DNA of 64,000 nucleotides, taken from NCBI GenBank assembly GCA_024711125.1, contig JANJTM010000029.1, forward strand, positions 1 through 64,000. Direction: 5' to 3'. This DNA is from Rhodothermales bacterium (GTDB lineage Bacteria > Bacteroidota > Rhodothermia > Rhodothermales > UBA10348). Positions 17,501-25,607 of this stretch are shown in pieces. Every line of letters starts with the position of its first letter. Within the stretch, counting starts at the first letter, position 1. The notes beneath the pieces were generated by a model, which worked only from the letters and a program-made list of their open reading frames with translations, made no database searches and was not told the origin of the DNA. Made by a program: the position numbers and the translations under genes.

Positions 17501-18639
17501 GCCGCGGGCGCGCACGCACGGTTGCCGTCGTGGATGCCGACTTCGCGGCCACGTGGCCCGTCAACCCGGCTTCGTTCCCCTGGCTGCGCGTGGCGCCCGG
17601 TACCGGCCCGGCCGCCGCAGAGGCCGTCGTCCAATCGGTGCGGGAGGTCTGGCTGGCCGACTGCGCCACGCTGGCCTCGTGCGAAGCGGTTTCCCGCGAC
17701 GTACAGTCGGCGGTCCCCACGTGGGAGTCCCTCTCCGAGGCCGAACGTCGCGCGGCCCCCGCCGTCCTCCTCGTCACGGATCGGCCGGCCGACGGCACGT
17801 CGCGGCTGCTCGCGGGAGACTCCGGCGTCCGGGTGCTGCTGCTGACCGCCGACCCGCTCGACGCCGGCTATTCCGACCCGGCCCTTGCCGCCGCGGCCCT
17901 CGGATCGTCGTTCGTGGCCCAGGGTTCGATCGCCGACGTGCGCGCCCTGGCCTCCTTCGCGCTCGAGGCCTTCGCGTGCGACGGCCCCGCGCTCCTGCAT
18001 GCCCACGTGCCGCCCGGGCCCGTGGACGACGCGTTCGCGGCGGCCCGGGATGCCGTGGCCGGCCGCGTGTTCCCGGCCTTCCGCATGACGCCCGGAACGG
18101 CCGAGGCTCCCTCGGGCCGTTTCGACCTCGGCACGAATCCCCTGCCGACGGACGATTGGGCCGATCCGGATGCGCATCCGATCGCGTGGGCCGGCCTGCA
18201 CGTCCCCGCGGCACGCGACTGGACGGTCGTGCGCCGGGGCGAGGCGCCCGCCGGCCTGGTGGATGCGGCCGATGCCCTGCTCGGCGTGACCGCCGGCCCC
18301 GTGGGCCTGGCGCGCCACGGCGATCGCGTGGCGCTCGTCCCCGCACTGGTCACGGCCTCGGCGCGCCGCCGCGTGCTCGCGTGGAAACGGCTCCGGGCGA
18401 TGGCCGCGGCCGCGAGGGCCGCCGAGCGCGCAGCATCCCCGGTCGAGGCCGAAACCCCGGCCGCCGCGCCGCCGGCCGCCGCGCCCGCTCCGGTCGCTCC
18501 CGCGCTACCCGCCGACGCGCTCGACCGGCTCACGACACGGCTCCTCGCGCTCAGCGGTTTCGCCCCCGGCGATGCCCGGGGCGCCGAATCGCTCCGGTCG
18601 CTCCTCGCTTCGGGCGACGGCGCATCGAACGGGAACTGA
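14521..18639 (+). CDS. Giant PFOR-like iron-sulfur protein inserted between rnfB and rnfC
   Basis: 1372 residues. The domain order follows pyruvate:ferredoxin oxidoreductase: an N-terminal alpha-like region (about 1-200), a domain II-like region with CVRLFPFPVEAVAARV (about 280-350), a gamma-like region (about 410-530), two Fe-S motifs, CTGCVDCFAACPQGAI (about 675-690) and CSACGLCVAVCREGAL (about 818-833, CP changed to CR), then a TPP-domain remnant with SSFVAQGSIADV and DGPALLHAHV (about 1120-1165). The conserved TPP/Mg GDG...N motif and the KS/TS catalytic segments are not recognisable, and the protein is Ala-rich. I infer a non-catalytic, electron-transferring PFOR descendant. It overlaps rnfB by 17 bp and precedes rnfC by 2 bp, so it is an integral part of the operon. 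Confidence 0.75.
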   Translation: MLFRRRTAAPEAGPLGPVRSGLDALVAVERSLDSRLFVASGDLAGVASVAAGSAADAVARAFAAAATGRRAAAFATTTGFSDALPTIEQAVARRVPFVVYAVADGPWDPALAAGLAGAVVLAVPDVRDVIAVAVAARRAAEEALLPVVCIVDASLIAHAACDLPEPADLSGLLQTTLDTPDPVQKIVFGERRPAVPAWLDADHPMGLGARLSGHDAAAAVAARRLLLDVEIAGLVDRALSLASTACGRSLAAVVALGDERSSATLVTAGPAPAPASAGRAWRTVQCVRLFPFPVEAVAARVGRSAAALLLPADPAAVPARFAAAVGQASGRPLRIGALKTGFEPDLSADFEAVATQLAAGTLPDPFFPSTWRTTDRPGLPEPERLEQRLKATRPGFDRALVRGSEPRETAPYVVFGGPLLGSLAEHEAAPSLGTGGTPVRTWRARPSHGPDTVAIALGDAARHPTYGRASALVLESAAELDRLGLHDLLGRGTEVVVPDPERISAEAVVRIRRAGARLRRVEWPGPGEARPHALERPLALLSAAPGASGPAFAETARRLVARLVQAGLVGDRVADDLLSRLDGVSVQDAAFPTSEPPEPLPPSVLEGIGISPESPDDPVRFWRTVGFAHASGRASELIPDPYRAIGALPARAGWAPTGSGTPPALPSFVAERCTGCVDCFAACPQGAIEVAAFAFDEALDAAFAALERAGSAAFNLSRLRKPLAQEAHKLFRGDLLNQFPRVPAVFAEALERTLVRAGADEAKRNELQSEFASLTPFLPGIPLARTRGWMTAAEETAKGSGRAFTLAVDPDRCSACGLCVAVCREGALESAAATPDSIAAARTGAAWCRSLPAPPAASIATVSTESAPARLLEHRVNDLVSGADDAFHATLRLVAMAADTAVSNARAELRARIAGARSALQEAARKAVTSAASINDFDAFSKRLAALGEGLTPDRLLSAAGGESGVDADRVRRLTDAERRLGELERAWTSPDAGRGRARTVAVVDADFAATWPVNPASFPWLRVAPGTGPAAAEAVVQSVREVWLADCATLASCEAVSRDVQSAVPTWESLSEAERRAAPAVLLVTDRPADGTSRLLAGDSGVRVLLLTADPLDAGYSDPALAAAALGSSFVAQGSIADVRALASFALEAFACDGPALLHAHVPPGPVDDAFAAARDAVAGRVFPAFRMTPGTAEAPSGRFDLGTNPLPTDDWADPDAHPIAWAGLHVPAARDWTVVRRGEAPAGLVDAADALLGVTAGPVGLARHGDRVALVPALVTASARRRVLAWKRLRAMAAAARAAERAASPVEAETPAAAPPAAAPAPVAPALPADALDRLTTRLLALSGFAPGDARGAESLRSLLASGDGASNGN

Positions 18640-18641
18640 CC

Positions 18642-20084
18642 ATGTTCGGCCTCGGCAACCCCACCTTCAAGCACGGGATCCACCCCGGGGAGTTTAAGGA
18701 ACTCACCCGGGAGGCGGCCATCGAGCGCATCCCGTTCTCGCGCAAGGTCGTACTGCCGCTCAGCCAGCACCTGGGAGCGCCGTCGAAACCGGTGGTCAAG
18801 ACCGGCGACCGCGTCCGCAGGGGGCAACTCATCGCCGAAGCCGGCGGATTCGTGTCGGTCCCGCTCCACGCGTCCGTCACGGGCCGCGTGACGGCGGTCG
18901 GCCTGCGGCACCACCCGTCGGGACAACTCGTCGATGCCATCGAGATCGAGACCGACGTGACCTCGCCCCAGTCGCTGGCCGGTGAGGAAACGCTCGACTG
19001 GCAGGCGATGTCGCCGCAGGAGATCGTGGCGGCCGTGCAGCGCGGAGGCTTCGTCGGCCTGGGCGGCGCCGCGTTCCCGACGCACGTGAAGCTGTCTCCG
19101 CCCGAGGGCAAGAAGGCGCGTTTCTTCATGGTCAACGCGGCCGAGTGCGAGCCGTACCTGAACTCTGACTTCCGCATCCTGCTGGAGCGCACCGACCACA
19201 TCCTGCTCGGAATCCGCATCCTGATGAAGGCGCTCGGAGCCGAGAAGGTCTACATCGGGACCGAGGACAACAAGGTCGACGCGGCCGAGCACCTGAAGCG
19301 GGCGCTTCCGCCCGACCTGCCCATCGAGGTACTGGTCCTGCAGACGAAGTATCCGCAGGGCGCCGAGAAGATGCTGATCGACGCGGTGCTGCACCGCGAG
19401 GTGCCGAGCGGAAAGCTGCCGATCGACCAGGAGGTCGTCGTGCAGAACGTGGGTACGGTCGCCGGCGTCGGCGAGTGGTTCCAGTGGGGACAGCCGCTCA
19501 TCGAACGGGTGGTCACGGTGACGGGACCGGGCATCCGCGAGCCCAAGAACCTGATGGTGCCCCTCGGTACGCCGCTCAGCGACGTCATCGAGTTCTGCGG
19601 CGGCATGTCGGATGACACCCGGCAGGTCCTCTTCGGAGGCCCCATGATGGGCACGGCCCAGCGTTTCCTGGACGTCCCGGTGATGAAGGGTACGAGCGGA
19701 ATCCTCTTCCTGACCGATCGCGAGGTCGTTCCGCGGGAGGAATACCCCTGTATCAAGTGCCTTCGGTGCGTGGACGCCTGCCCGGTGTACCTCAACCCGT
19801 CCCGGCTCGGGTCGCTCGCCAAGGCGCGCCTGTACGAGGACATGCTGCCGTACCACATCATGGACTGCATGGAGTGCGGTTCGTGTTCGTACGTGTGCCC
19901 GTCCAACATTCCGTTGGTGCAGCGTTTTCGCGTCGCCAAGGGCCTGTTGCGCGAACAGCAGATCCGCGAGAAGAAGGCCGCCGACGAAAAGGCCGCCCGC
20001 GATCGTATCGTGGCCGAGCGCCAGGCGCGCGACGAGGCCATCGCAGCCCGCGCGTCCGTCACCGAACCCGCAAGCGCGTCATGA
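18642..20084 (+). CDS. rnfC: Rnf complex subunit C, NADH-binding FMN/Fe-S protein
   Basis: 480 residues. The N terminus GIHPGEFKELTR and the flavin/NADH-binding GLGGAAFPTHVKL match RnfC. Two complete 4Fe-4S motifs follow, CIKCLRCVDACPV and CMECGSCSYVCPS, and a charged Lys/Arg/Ala-rich coiled tail. RnfC exchanges electrons with NAD(H) on the cytoplasmic side of Rnf. The start is set by the ATG 2 bp after the preceding stop. Its stop overlaps the rnfD start in an ATGA. Confidence 0.93.
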   Translation: MFGLGNPTFKHGIHPGEFKELTREAAIERIPFSRKVVLPLSQHLGAPSKPVVKTGDRVRRGQLIAEAGGFVSVPLHASVTGRVTAVGLRHHPSGQLVDAIEIETDVTSPQSLAGEETLDWQAMSPQEIVAAVQRGGFVGLGGAAFPTHVKLSPPEGKKARFFMVNAAECEPYLNSDFRILLERTDHILLGIRILMKALGAEKVYIGTEDNKVDAAEHLKRALPPDLPIEVLVLQTKYPQGAEKMLIDAVLHREVPSGKLPIDQEVVVQNVGTVAGVGEWFQWGQPLIERVVTVTGPGIREPKNLMVPLGTPLSDVIEFCGGMSDDTRQVLFGGPMMGTAQRFLDVPVMKGTSGILFLTDREVVPREEYPCIKCLRCVDACPVYLNPSRLGSLAKARLYEDMLPYHIMDCMECGSCSYVCPSNIPLVQRFRVAKGLLREQQIREKKAADEKAARDRIVAERQARDEAIAARASVTEPASAS

Positions 20085-21109
20085 GCCAGGATGGACCCCG
20101 GCTGCTCCTCACCACGTCGCCCTTCCTCAAGGACCGGGCCGACACGGCGTGGGTCATGTGGCAGGTCAATCTCGCCCTCGTACCCGTGGTGCTGGCCGCG
20201 ACCTGGTATTTCGGGCTCGGGGCGCTGCTCCTCGTCGCCGCGGCGACGGCCGGCGCGGTCCTGCCCGAATGGTGGGTCGGAAGGGCGACCGGCAAGACAC
20301 CGAACCCGGTGCGCGACGGATCGGCCGTCATCACGGGCGTCCTGCTGGCACTCACGCTTCCGCCCGGTCTGCCGCTCTGGATGGCTTTCGTCGGGGGCGC
20401 CGCGGGCGTAGGCCTCGGCAAGATCGCGTTCGGAGGCATCGGGTTTGCGGCGTTCAACCCCGCACTCGTCGGCCGGGCCTTCCTGCAGGCCTCGTTTCCC
20501 GCGGCCATGACCACGTGGTCGCCGTTCGGCGGCGCGGCCGAACTCACGCAGCTTCGCGGCGACCCGTTCGCCATACCGTTCCTCCGGCCCGGCGTCGACG
20601 CGGTGACGACCGCTACACCGTTGGCGCACATGAAGTTCGAGGGTGTCAGCACGAGCGCGGCCGACCTGGCACTGGGCCGCATCCCCGGCTCGCTCGGCGA
20701 GACCTTCGCGCTGCTCATCCTCGCGGGCGGCATCTACCTCGCGGTGTTGAAGATCGTCAACTGGCGCATTCCGCTTGCCGTATTCGCCGGTACGTTCGTC
20801 ACCGGAGAGCTGGTGCACTGGATCCACCCGACCTACGACGGCGGACTCTTCCACCTCCTGGCCGGGGGGCTCATGCTGGGCGCCGTCTTCATGGCCACCG
20901 ACCCGGTCACGAGTCCCATCACGCAGGCGGGCTGCTGGGTCTTCGGGATCGCGATCGGCGTGCTCGTCGTCGTGATCCGTGTCTACGGCGGCCTTTCCGA
21001 GGGAGTGATGTTCGCGATCCTGCTGATGAACGGCTTCGTACCGGTCATCAACCGGATCACCCAGCCCCGCACGTTCGGAACCCGGCATCATGCCGGATGG
21101 CTGCGCTGA
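20081..21109 (+). CDS. rnfD: Rnf complex subunit D, membrane flavoprotein
   Basis: 342 residues with eight or nine predicted membrane helices. The loop DAVTTATPLAH contains Thr179, the expected site of covalent FMN attachment in RnfD/NqrB (S/T-x-A-T). DGSAVITGVLLALTLPP, FGGIGFAAFNPALVGRAFL and the C-terminal ATDPVTSPIT are family hallmarks. RnfD forms the ion-translocating core with A, E and G. Coupled to rnfC by a 4-bp ATGA overlap. Confidence 0.93.
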   Translation: MSQDGPRLLLTTSPFLKDRADTAWVMWQVNLALVPVVLAATWYFGLGALLLVAAATAGAVLPEWWVGRATGKTPNPVRDGSAVITGVLLALTLPPGLPLWMAFVGGAAGVGLGKIAFGGIGFAAFNPALVGRAFLQASFPAAMTTWSPFGGAAELTQLRGDPFAIPFLRPGVDAVTTATPLAHMKFEGVSTSAADLALGRIPGSLGETFALLILAGGIYLAVLKIVNWRIPLAVFAGTFVTGELVHWIHPTYDGGLFHLLAGGLMLGAVFMATDPVTSPITQAGCWVFGIAIGVLVVVIRVYGGLSEGVMFAILLMNGFVPVINRITQPRTFGTRHHAGWLR

Positions 21110-21111
21110 CC

Positions 21112-21777
21112 ATGGCGAACGAACCCGCATCCCAGGCGGCCCCGTCGGCCGCACGCATGGTCCTCGTGATGGGCTCGGTCGGCCTGGTCGCCGCCGTGGC
21201 ACTCGTCGCCACGTTCGAATTCACGAAGCCCATCATCGAGCGCAACCGCGCCGAGTACCTGGCCCGCTCGATCACCGAGGTCCTGCCGAGCGCCCAGCGC
21301 AACGTCGCTTTCGTGGTCGAAGGGGACGCATTCGTTCCCGCTCCGCCCAAGAGCGAAGGGCGCCGGATCTTCGCGGGCTACGACGCGGCCGACTCGCTCG
21401 TCGGCCTCGCCGTCGAGGCCCAGGGCCAGGGCTACGCCGACGTGATCCGGGTGCTGTACGGGTTCGATGCCGACTGCCGCTGCGTGGTGGGGCTCAAGGT
21501 GCTGGAATCGAAGGAGACCCCGGGCCTGGGCGACAAGATATCCAAGGACGCGAATTTCGTCGCGAACTTCGTCCGACTCGAGATGCGACCGGACGGCGAC
21601 GCCACGATCGAGATGGTCAAGAACGGCGAGAAAACCGAGGCCTGGCAGATCGAGGCGATCACCGGGGCCACGGTGTCGTCCCGGGCGATCACCGACCTCC
21701 TGGCGAAATCGACGGGCGCCCTCCTCCCCGTTCTCGATGCCCATCTCGACCAGTTGAAGCATCCACAACCCGAGTAG
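21112..21777 (+). CDS. rnfG: Rnf complex subunit G, covalent FMN protein
   Basis: 221 residues. A single N-terminal membrane helix (about residues 16-36) anchors a periplasmic FMN-binding domain with GQGYADVIRVLYGFD, SKETPGLGDKI and the covalent-FMN motif ITGATVSSRAI, in which Thr187 is the expected attachment residue. The start at 21112 follows rnfD by 2 bp; an in-frame ATG at 21097 inside rnfD is possible. Confidence 0.92.
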   Translation: MANEPASQAAPSAARMVLVMGSVGLVAAVALVATFEFTKPIIERNRAEYLARSITEVLPSAQRNVAFVVEGDAFVPAPPKSEGRRIFAGYDAADSLVGLAVEAQGQGYADVIRVLYGFDADCRCVVGLKVLESKETPGLGDKISKDANFVANFVRLEMRPDGDATIEMVKNGEKTEAWQIEAITGATVSSRAITDLLAKSTGALLPVLDAHLDQLKHPQPE

Positions 21778-21792
21778 CGCCGGGACCGAACC

Positions 21793-22407
21793 ATGGCTAG
21801 CGACGAACCGACCTCGGCCGACACCTTTCTTCGCGGATTCTGGCGTGACAACCCCGTGCTGGTGCAGGTCCTGGGCATGTGCCCGACCCTGGCCGTCACG
21901 AACGGCGTCATCAACGCCGTCGTCATGGGACTCGCGACGACGTTCGTGCTGGTCGCCTCGGAAGTTCTCGTTTCGGCGACGCGCACCATCATTCCGAAGC
22001 AGGTCCGCATCGCGTCGTACATCCTCATCATCGCCACCTTCGTGACGATGGCCGACTACCTGATCCAGGCCGTCAGCCTCGAGGTGCATCGCGCGCTCGG
22101 TGCGTTCATCGCGCTCATCGTGGTGAACTGCATCATCCTGGGACGCGCCGAGGGCTTCTCGTCCAAGAACACGATCGGCCGCTCGATCCTGGACGGGTTC
22201 GGAATGGGGATCGGGTTCACGCTCGCCCTGCTTGCGCTCGGCACGATCCGCGAACTGCTGGGCAACGGATCGTTCGCCGGCATCGACGTCTTCGGCCCCT
22301 CGTTCGAGCCGTGGGTCGTCATGGTCCTTCCGGCGGGCGGTTTCTTCGTCCTCGGAGGCATCATGCTCCTCGCCAACGTCGTCAAGCAGCGCCAGGCCCG
22401 CGCCTGA
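21793..22407 (+). CDS. rnfE: Rnf complex subunit E, membrane protein
   Basis: 204 residues with six predicted helices. The segments NPVLVQVLGMCPTLAVTN and IVVNCIILGRAEGFSSKN carry the paired Cys positions that in RnfE/NqrD ligate the intramembrane Fe-S cluster shared with RnfA/NqrE. TIRELLGNGSFAG is also typical. The gene follows rnfG by 15 bp. Confidence 0.93.
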   Translation: MASDEPTSADTFLRGFWRDNPVLVQVLGMCPTLAVTNGVINAVVMGLATTFVLVASEVLVSATRTIIPKQVRIASYILIIATFVTMADYLIQAVSLEVHRALGAFIALIVVNCIILGRAEGFSSKNTIGRSILDGFGMGIGFTLALLALGTIRELLGNGSFAGIDVFGPSFEPWVVMVLPAGGFFVLGGIMLLANVVKQRQARA

Positions 22408-22430
22408 GCCCCACCCGAAGGAGCCGCGCC

Positions 22431-23012
22431 ATGAATCCCGAGCCTCTCGGCAACATCTTCCTCAACGCGCTGCTGATCAACAACTTCGTGCTCAGCACCT
22501 TCCTCGGCATCTGTCCGTTCCTCGGCGTGTCGAAGAAGATCGAGACCGCCTCGCGCATGGGCATGGCGGTCACGTTCGTGATGCTCGTCTCGTCGCTGTG
22601 CGCGTACGGCATCAATGCGCTGCTCATCGCGATCGACGCACCCTACCTGCAGCTCATTTCGTATATCGTCATCATCGCGAGCGCCGTGCAGCTCGTCGAG
22701 ATGGTCATCAAGAAGTTCTCGCCGGCTCTCTTCCGGGCGCTCGGCATCTTCCTTCCGCTCATCACGACGAACTGCGCGATCCTCGGGCTGGCGCTCTTCC
22801 AGACGAGCAAGCAGTACGACCTCGTGCAGTCGCTCGTGTACGCGATCGCGGCGGGGCTGGGCTTCATGCTGGCCATCGTACTCATGGCCGGGATCCGCGA
22901 GGAACTCGAGCTCGCCGAAGTGCCCGACCTCATGAAGGGAACGGCTCTCGTTCTTCTCATCGCGGGTATCCTCTCGGTCGCGTTCATGGGATTCGCGGGA
23001 CTCGGAGCGTGA
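22431..23012 (+). CDS. rnfA: Rnf complex subunit A, membrane protein
   Basis: 193 residues with six helices. FVLSTFLGICPFLGVSKK and ITTNCAILGLALFQ are the RnfA counterparts of the RnfE Cys segments. AGIREELELAEVP is the family C-terminal loop. A GAAGGAG-like ribosome-binding site lies about 10 bp before the ATG. It completes the B-C-D-G-E-A set. Confidence 0.93.
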   Translation: MNPEPLGNIFLNALLINNFVLSTFLGICPFLGVSKKIETASRMGMAVTFVMLVSSLCAYGINALLIAIDAPYLQLISYIVIIASAVQLVEMVIKKFSPALFRALGIFLPLITTNCAILGLALFQTSKQYDLVQSLVYAIAAGLGFMLAIVLMAGIREELELAEVPDLMKGTALVLLIAGILSVAFMGFAGLGA

Positions 23013-23014
23013 CC

Positions 23015-23218
23015 ATGGACACTCTCCTGAGACTGGGCATAACCTTCACGGGGATCGTTACCCTCGGACTGGTATGGTTCGGCCTTCAGGCGGCCATCCG
23101 CCGCTGGGTGCCCTCGATGCTTCCTCCCGACGGCGGAGATCCGTTCCGCGCCCGGTTCGGCTGTGGTGGTTCGTGCGCTACCGGCGAATGCGGGACCGAC
23201 CATGCCCATGCGCACTGA
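23015..23218 (+). CDS. Small single-helix membrane protein with Cys/His-rich tail (NqrM-like role suggested)
   Basis: 67 residues: one N-terminal membrane helix (residues 4-27), a basic stretch, and a C-terminal tail CGGSCATGECGTDHAHAH with three Cys and three His. It starts 2 bp after rnfA, so it belongs to the operon. Na+-NQR needs the similar small Cys-rich membrane protein NqrM to insert the intramembrane iron centre in NqrD/E, the homologues of RnfE/A. By analogy this may be the Rnf iron-delivery factor. That is inference from size, topology and position. Confidence 0.7.
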   Translation: MDTLLRLGITFTGIVTLGLVWFGLQAAIRRWVPSMLPPDGGDPFRARFGCGGSCATGECGTDHAHAH

Positions 23219-23753
23219 ATCGCGTTCCCACGCTGCGCGCGCGGCGCTCCTGCTGTGTATCGCGGCCGGACGGGTATTCGTGGGACCTGCGGGCGCCCAG
23301 GATACACCCCTCGCGCCGGGCGCCGCCTGGGAAGGCCGCTGGCAGGGGATCCTGGTCAATCTCCCGGCCCGGACCGGGCAGGGACGCGTCGAGGTATCCC
23401 GCGAGATCGGTCCATACCCGGCCGCCGACTCGACGTGCTCGACGTGGACCACGACCTATTACGAGAACGGCGTGCAGCGGGGCGTGAAGGACTACCGCCT
23501 GTGTCGGGGAATGGGGCCGCAGGATCTCTACGTCGACGAAGGCGACGGCATCCGCCTGACCGCCGGCTGGCTGGGGGATGTGCTCGCGACGCCGTTCAAG
23601 GTCGGCGACCTTTTCCTGGTCGCCATGACCCGGGTCGACGGGGAATCGATGGTCGAGGAAATCCTGACCGTCGACGACCTTCCGGCCACGGCCGGAGTCG
23701 TGCCGCTGCGACCGAAGAACCTGCAGCGCCTGACGCTTCGGCGGGCGCGGTGA
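23202..23753 (+). CDS. Secreted protein of unknown function
   Basis: 183 residues from the ATG at 23202. A signal peptide of about 33 residues ends near GPAGAQDTP. The mature part looks like a beta-rich, lipocalin-like small domain: WEGRWQGILVNLP, STWTTTYYENGVQ, DYRLCRGMG and TPFKVGDLFLVAM. Two Cys residues (STCST, RLCRG) could form a disulfide. The start overlaps the preceding small gene by 17 bp in another frame, so it may be read from the rnf transcript, but nothing suggests it works with Rnf. Confidence 0.7.
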   Translation: MPMRTESRSHAARAALLLCIAAGRVFVGPAGAQDTPLAPGAAWEGRWQGILVNLPARTGQGRVEVSREIGPYPAADSTCSTWTTTYYENGVQRGVKDYRLCRGMGPQDLYVDEGDGIRLTAGWLGDVLATPFKVGDLFLVAMTRVDGESMVEEILTVDDLPATAGVVPLRPKNLQRLTLRRAR

Positions 23754-23911
23754 CGCCGTTCGACCGCGTCGAGCGACCGTTCGGCACTCGGATCGCGACG
23801 AATCCGGCAGCCTTTCACCGGGCCCCTCTTGCCGCAGTGGTCGGCTGTGACCGTTCTTTGCGCCGCTGCGGGCTTCCCGGCCGCGCCGCTACCGCTCCCT
23901 TCCGTCGCCCC

Positions 23912-24745
23912 ATGCGAATCGTCCAGGCGATCCTGCGCCGCTTCCTCACGACCGCGCTCGTTCTCACGCTGTCTGCATGCGTGGGCCCGCGCGTACTGAC
24001 CGAAGCGGACGCACCTCCGACCGGCGCTCCCCTCGGGTGGGCCTCGACCGGGCGATCCGCTCTCCGCGCCGGGGCCACGGTGCCGGCGAGCCGGGCGCCC
24101 GACGCCATGCGTGAACCGGCCGGTCCGCCGGCGCTCGCCGAGCGGTTCGAGGACCTTGTCCCCGACGAGGGCGAGATCGACGACGGCGCCGAGACCTTCG
24201 CGCCGCCGAAGCCGACCGCCCCTCCGCGTACGACGTGCATGGCTCCGCTCGACGATACGGAACCGCTCTACGTGCTTCCGTACGCGGTCGGCGATTCCTA
24301 CCTGGTCCGCCAGGGGACCTGCGGTCCGGTCACGCACAAGGGCGCGTTCTCGTACTCGTACGACTTCGACATGGAACCGGGTACCCCGATTCTCGCCGCT
24401 CGCGGAGGGGTCGTCGTGTCGGTAGTCGAACAGCACCCGGAGAACACGAACCGCTCACGACACGCGAACTACGTGGTCATCCGCCACGAGGACGGCCAGC
24501 ATTCCCGCTACATGCACCTCCAGACCGACGGTGTGACCGTCGCCGAGGGCGACACGGTTTCGGCCGGCGACCTCATTGCCTACTCCGGCAACTCCGGACG
24601 AAGCTCGAAGCCGCACCTTCACTTCGACGTGACGAACGGCTGCGGTCGCGTCTCCTCCCGCTGCCCGACGCTCCCGGTCACCTTCCGCAATGCGGACGAC
24701 CCGGCCCCGGCCGGCGGGCGATCGTACGAAGCACGGTCGTTCTGA
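23912..24745 (+). CDS. M23-family metallopeptidase, lipoprotein
   Basis: 277 residues. Signal peptide with lipobox LTLSAC. After a Pro/Ala-rich linker (about 25-110) comes a LytM/M23 domain: THKGAFSYSYDFDMEPGTPI (zinc-ligand His and Asp in the variant H-x8-D arrangement), the conserved glycine strand GGVVVSVVE, YMHLQTDG, and the zinc motif HLHFDV. M23 enzymes cut peptidoglycan cross-bridges. As a lipoprotein it would act in the periplasm. The stop codon lies in a hairpin shared with convergent arsM. Confidence 0.85.
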   Translation: MRIVQAILRRFLTTALVLTLSACVGPRVLTEADAPPTGAPLGWASTGRSALRAGATVPASRAPDAMREPAGPPALAERFEDLVPDEGEIDDGAETFAPPKPTAPPRTTCMAPLDDTEPLYVLPYAVGDSYLVRQGTCGPVTHKGAFSYSYDFDMEPGTPILAARGGVVVSVVEQHPENTNRSRHANYVVIRHEDGQHSRYMHLQTDGVTVAEGDTVSAGDLIAYSGNSGRSSKPHLHFDVTNGCGRVSSRCPTLPVTFRNADDPAPAGGRSYEARSF

Positions 24746-24765
24746 TCGGCTTTCGCCGGCGATCA
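24743..24765. terminator. Hairpin shared by convergent M23 peptidase and arsM ends
   Basis: TGATCG (24743-24748) pairs with CGATCA (24760-24765). The arms contain the two stop codons, TGA of the plus gene and TCA (minus TGA) of arsM. Probably a bidirectional terminator in the 17-bp gap. Confidence 0.5.
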
Positions 24766-25587
24766 GGCCGGTGAGCGCCGGGCCCTGACGGTGACGCTCG
24801 CCAGCGCCGGACGCGGCGTGGACTCCCGGACCGCGTCGCCCAGTCTTTCGTAGAGCGATTCCGGCACGTGGATCTCCCGGCGCGCCACCGTTTCAACCGA
24901 TTCGAATCCGGCCCCCGCCACGATCTCGCGGTAGTCCGATTCGCCGACCGCACCGGACACGCATCCCGCGTAGGCGGCGGCCGACTCGCGGAGGGCATCG
25001 GGCAGATCGCCCAGCGTCACGATGTCGCTGACGCAGAAATGAGCTCCGGGCTTGAGGACCCGGTGGATTTCGGCGAACGCGCGTGGCTTGTCGGGCACGA
25101 GATTGAGCACGCAATTCGAGATCACGACGTCCACCGAACCGCTTTCGACCGGCAGGTTCTCGATCTCTCCGAGCCGGAATTCGACGTTCGCATACCCAAG
25201 CATCGCCGCATTGCGCCGAGCCCGTTCGATCATCTCGGGGGTGAAGTCGACGCCGATCACGCGCCCCCGATCGCCGACGATGGAGCGGGCCACGAACACG
25301 TCGAGGCCCGCACCGCTACCGAGGTCCAGGACGGTCAGACCCTCGGCCAGGCCCGCGTGTTCGACCGGTACGCCGCAGCCCAGTTTCAGGTCGGCTTCGG
25401 GTACGTATCCGTCCACGCCGTTGTAGGCGTCTCCGATCATGTCGATGCCCTGGAGCAGTTCCTCGTCTGCGCCGCACCCGCACGCGGATCCGCAGCAGGA
25501 ACTGCCCTCCCGCGCTACCTCGGCGTAGCGCTCACGTACGTTCCGGCGGATGGATTCGGGGTCCGAAGGGGTCGGGATGGTGGTCAT
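24763..25587 (-). CDS. arsM: Arsenite S-adenosylmethionine methyltransferase
   Basis: 274 residues from the ATG at 25587. The SAM-binding motif is VLDLGSGAGLDVFVA. The three Cys positions needed for As(III) binding in ArsM are present in LGCGVP, SNCVLNL and YAGCVSG. The N-terminal SSCCGSACGCG Cys cluster is also typical. The enzyme methylates arsenite to volatile or less retained species. It lies just downstream of arsR on the same strand and is probably cotranscribed and arsenic-inducible. Confidence 0.92.
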   Translation of the reverse strand: MTTIPTPSDPESIRRNVRERYAEVAREGSSCCGSACGCGADEELLQGIDMIGDAYNGVDGYVPEADLKLGCGVPVEHAGLAEGLTVLDLGSGAGLDVFVARSIVGDRGRVIGVDFTPEMIERARRNAAMLGYANVEFRLGEIENLPVESGSVDVVISNCVLNLVPDKPRAFAEIHRVLKPGAHFCVSDIVTLGDLPDALRESAAAYAGCVSGAVGESDYREIVAGAGFESVETVARREIHVPESLYERLGDAVRESTPRPALASVTVRARRSPA

Positions 25588-25607
25588 GGGTTGGGTACTC
25601 CGGGGTT

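Noticed and set aside
14140-18318. A 1392-codon minus-strand open frame opposite the PFOR-like gene
   Set aside because: Arg/Gly-rich shadow with no motif. The plus-strand frame has Fe-S motifs and overlaps rnfB and rnfC as an operon gene would.
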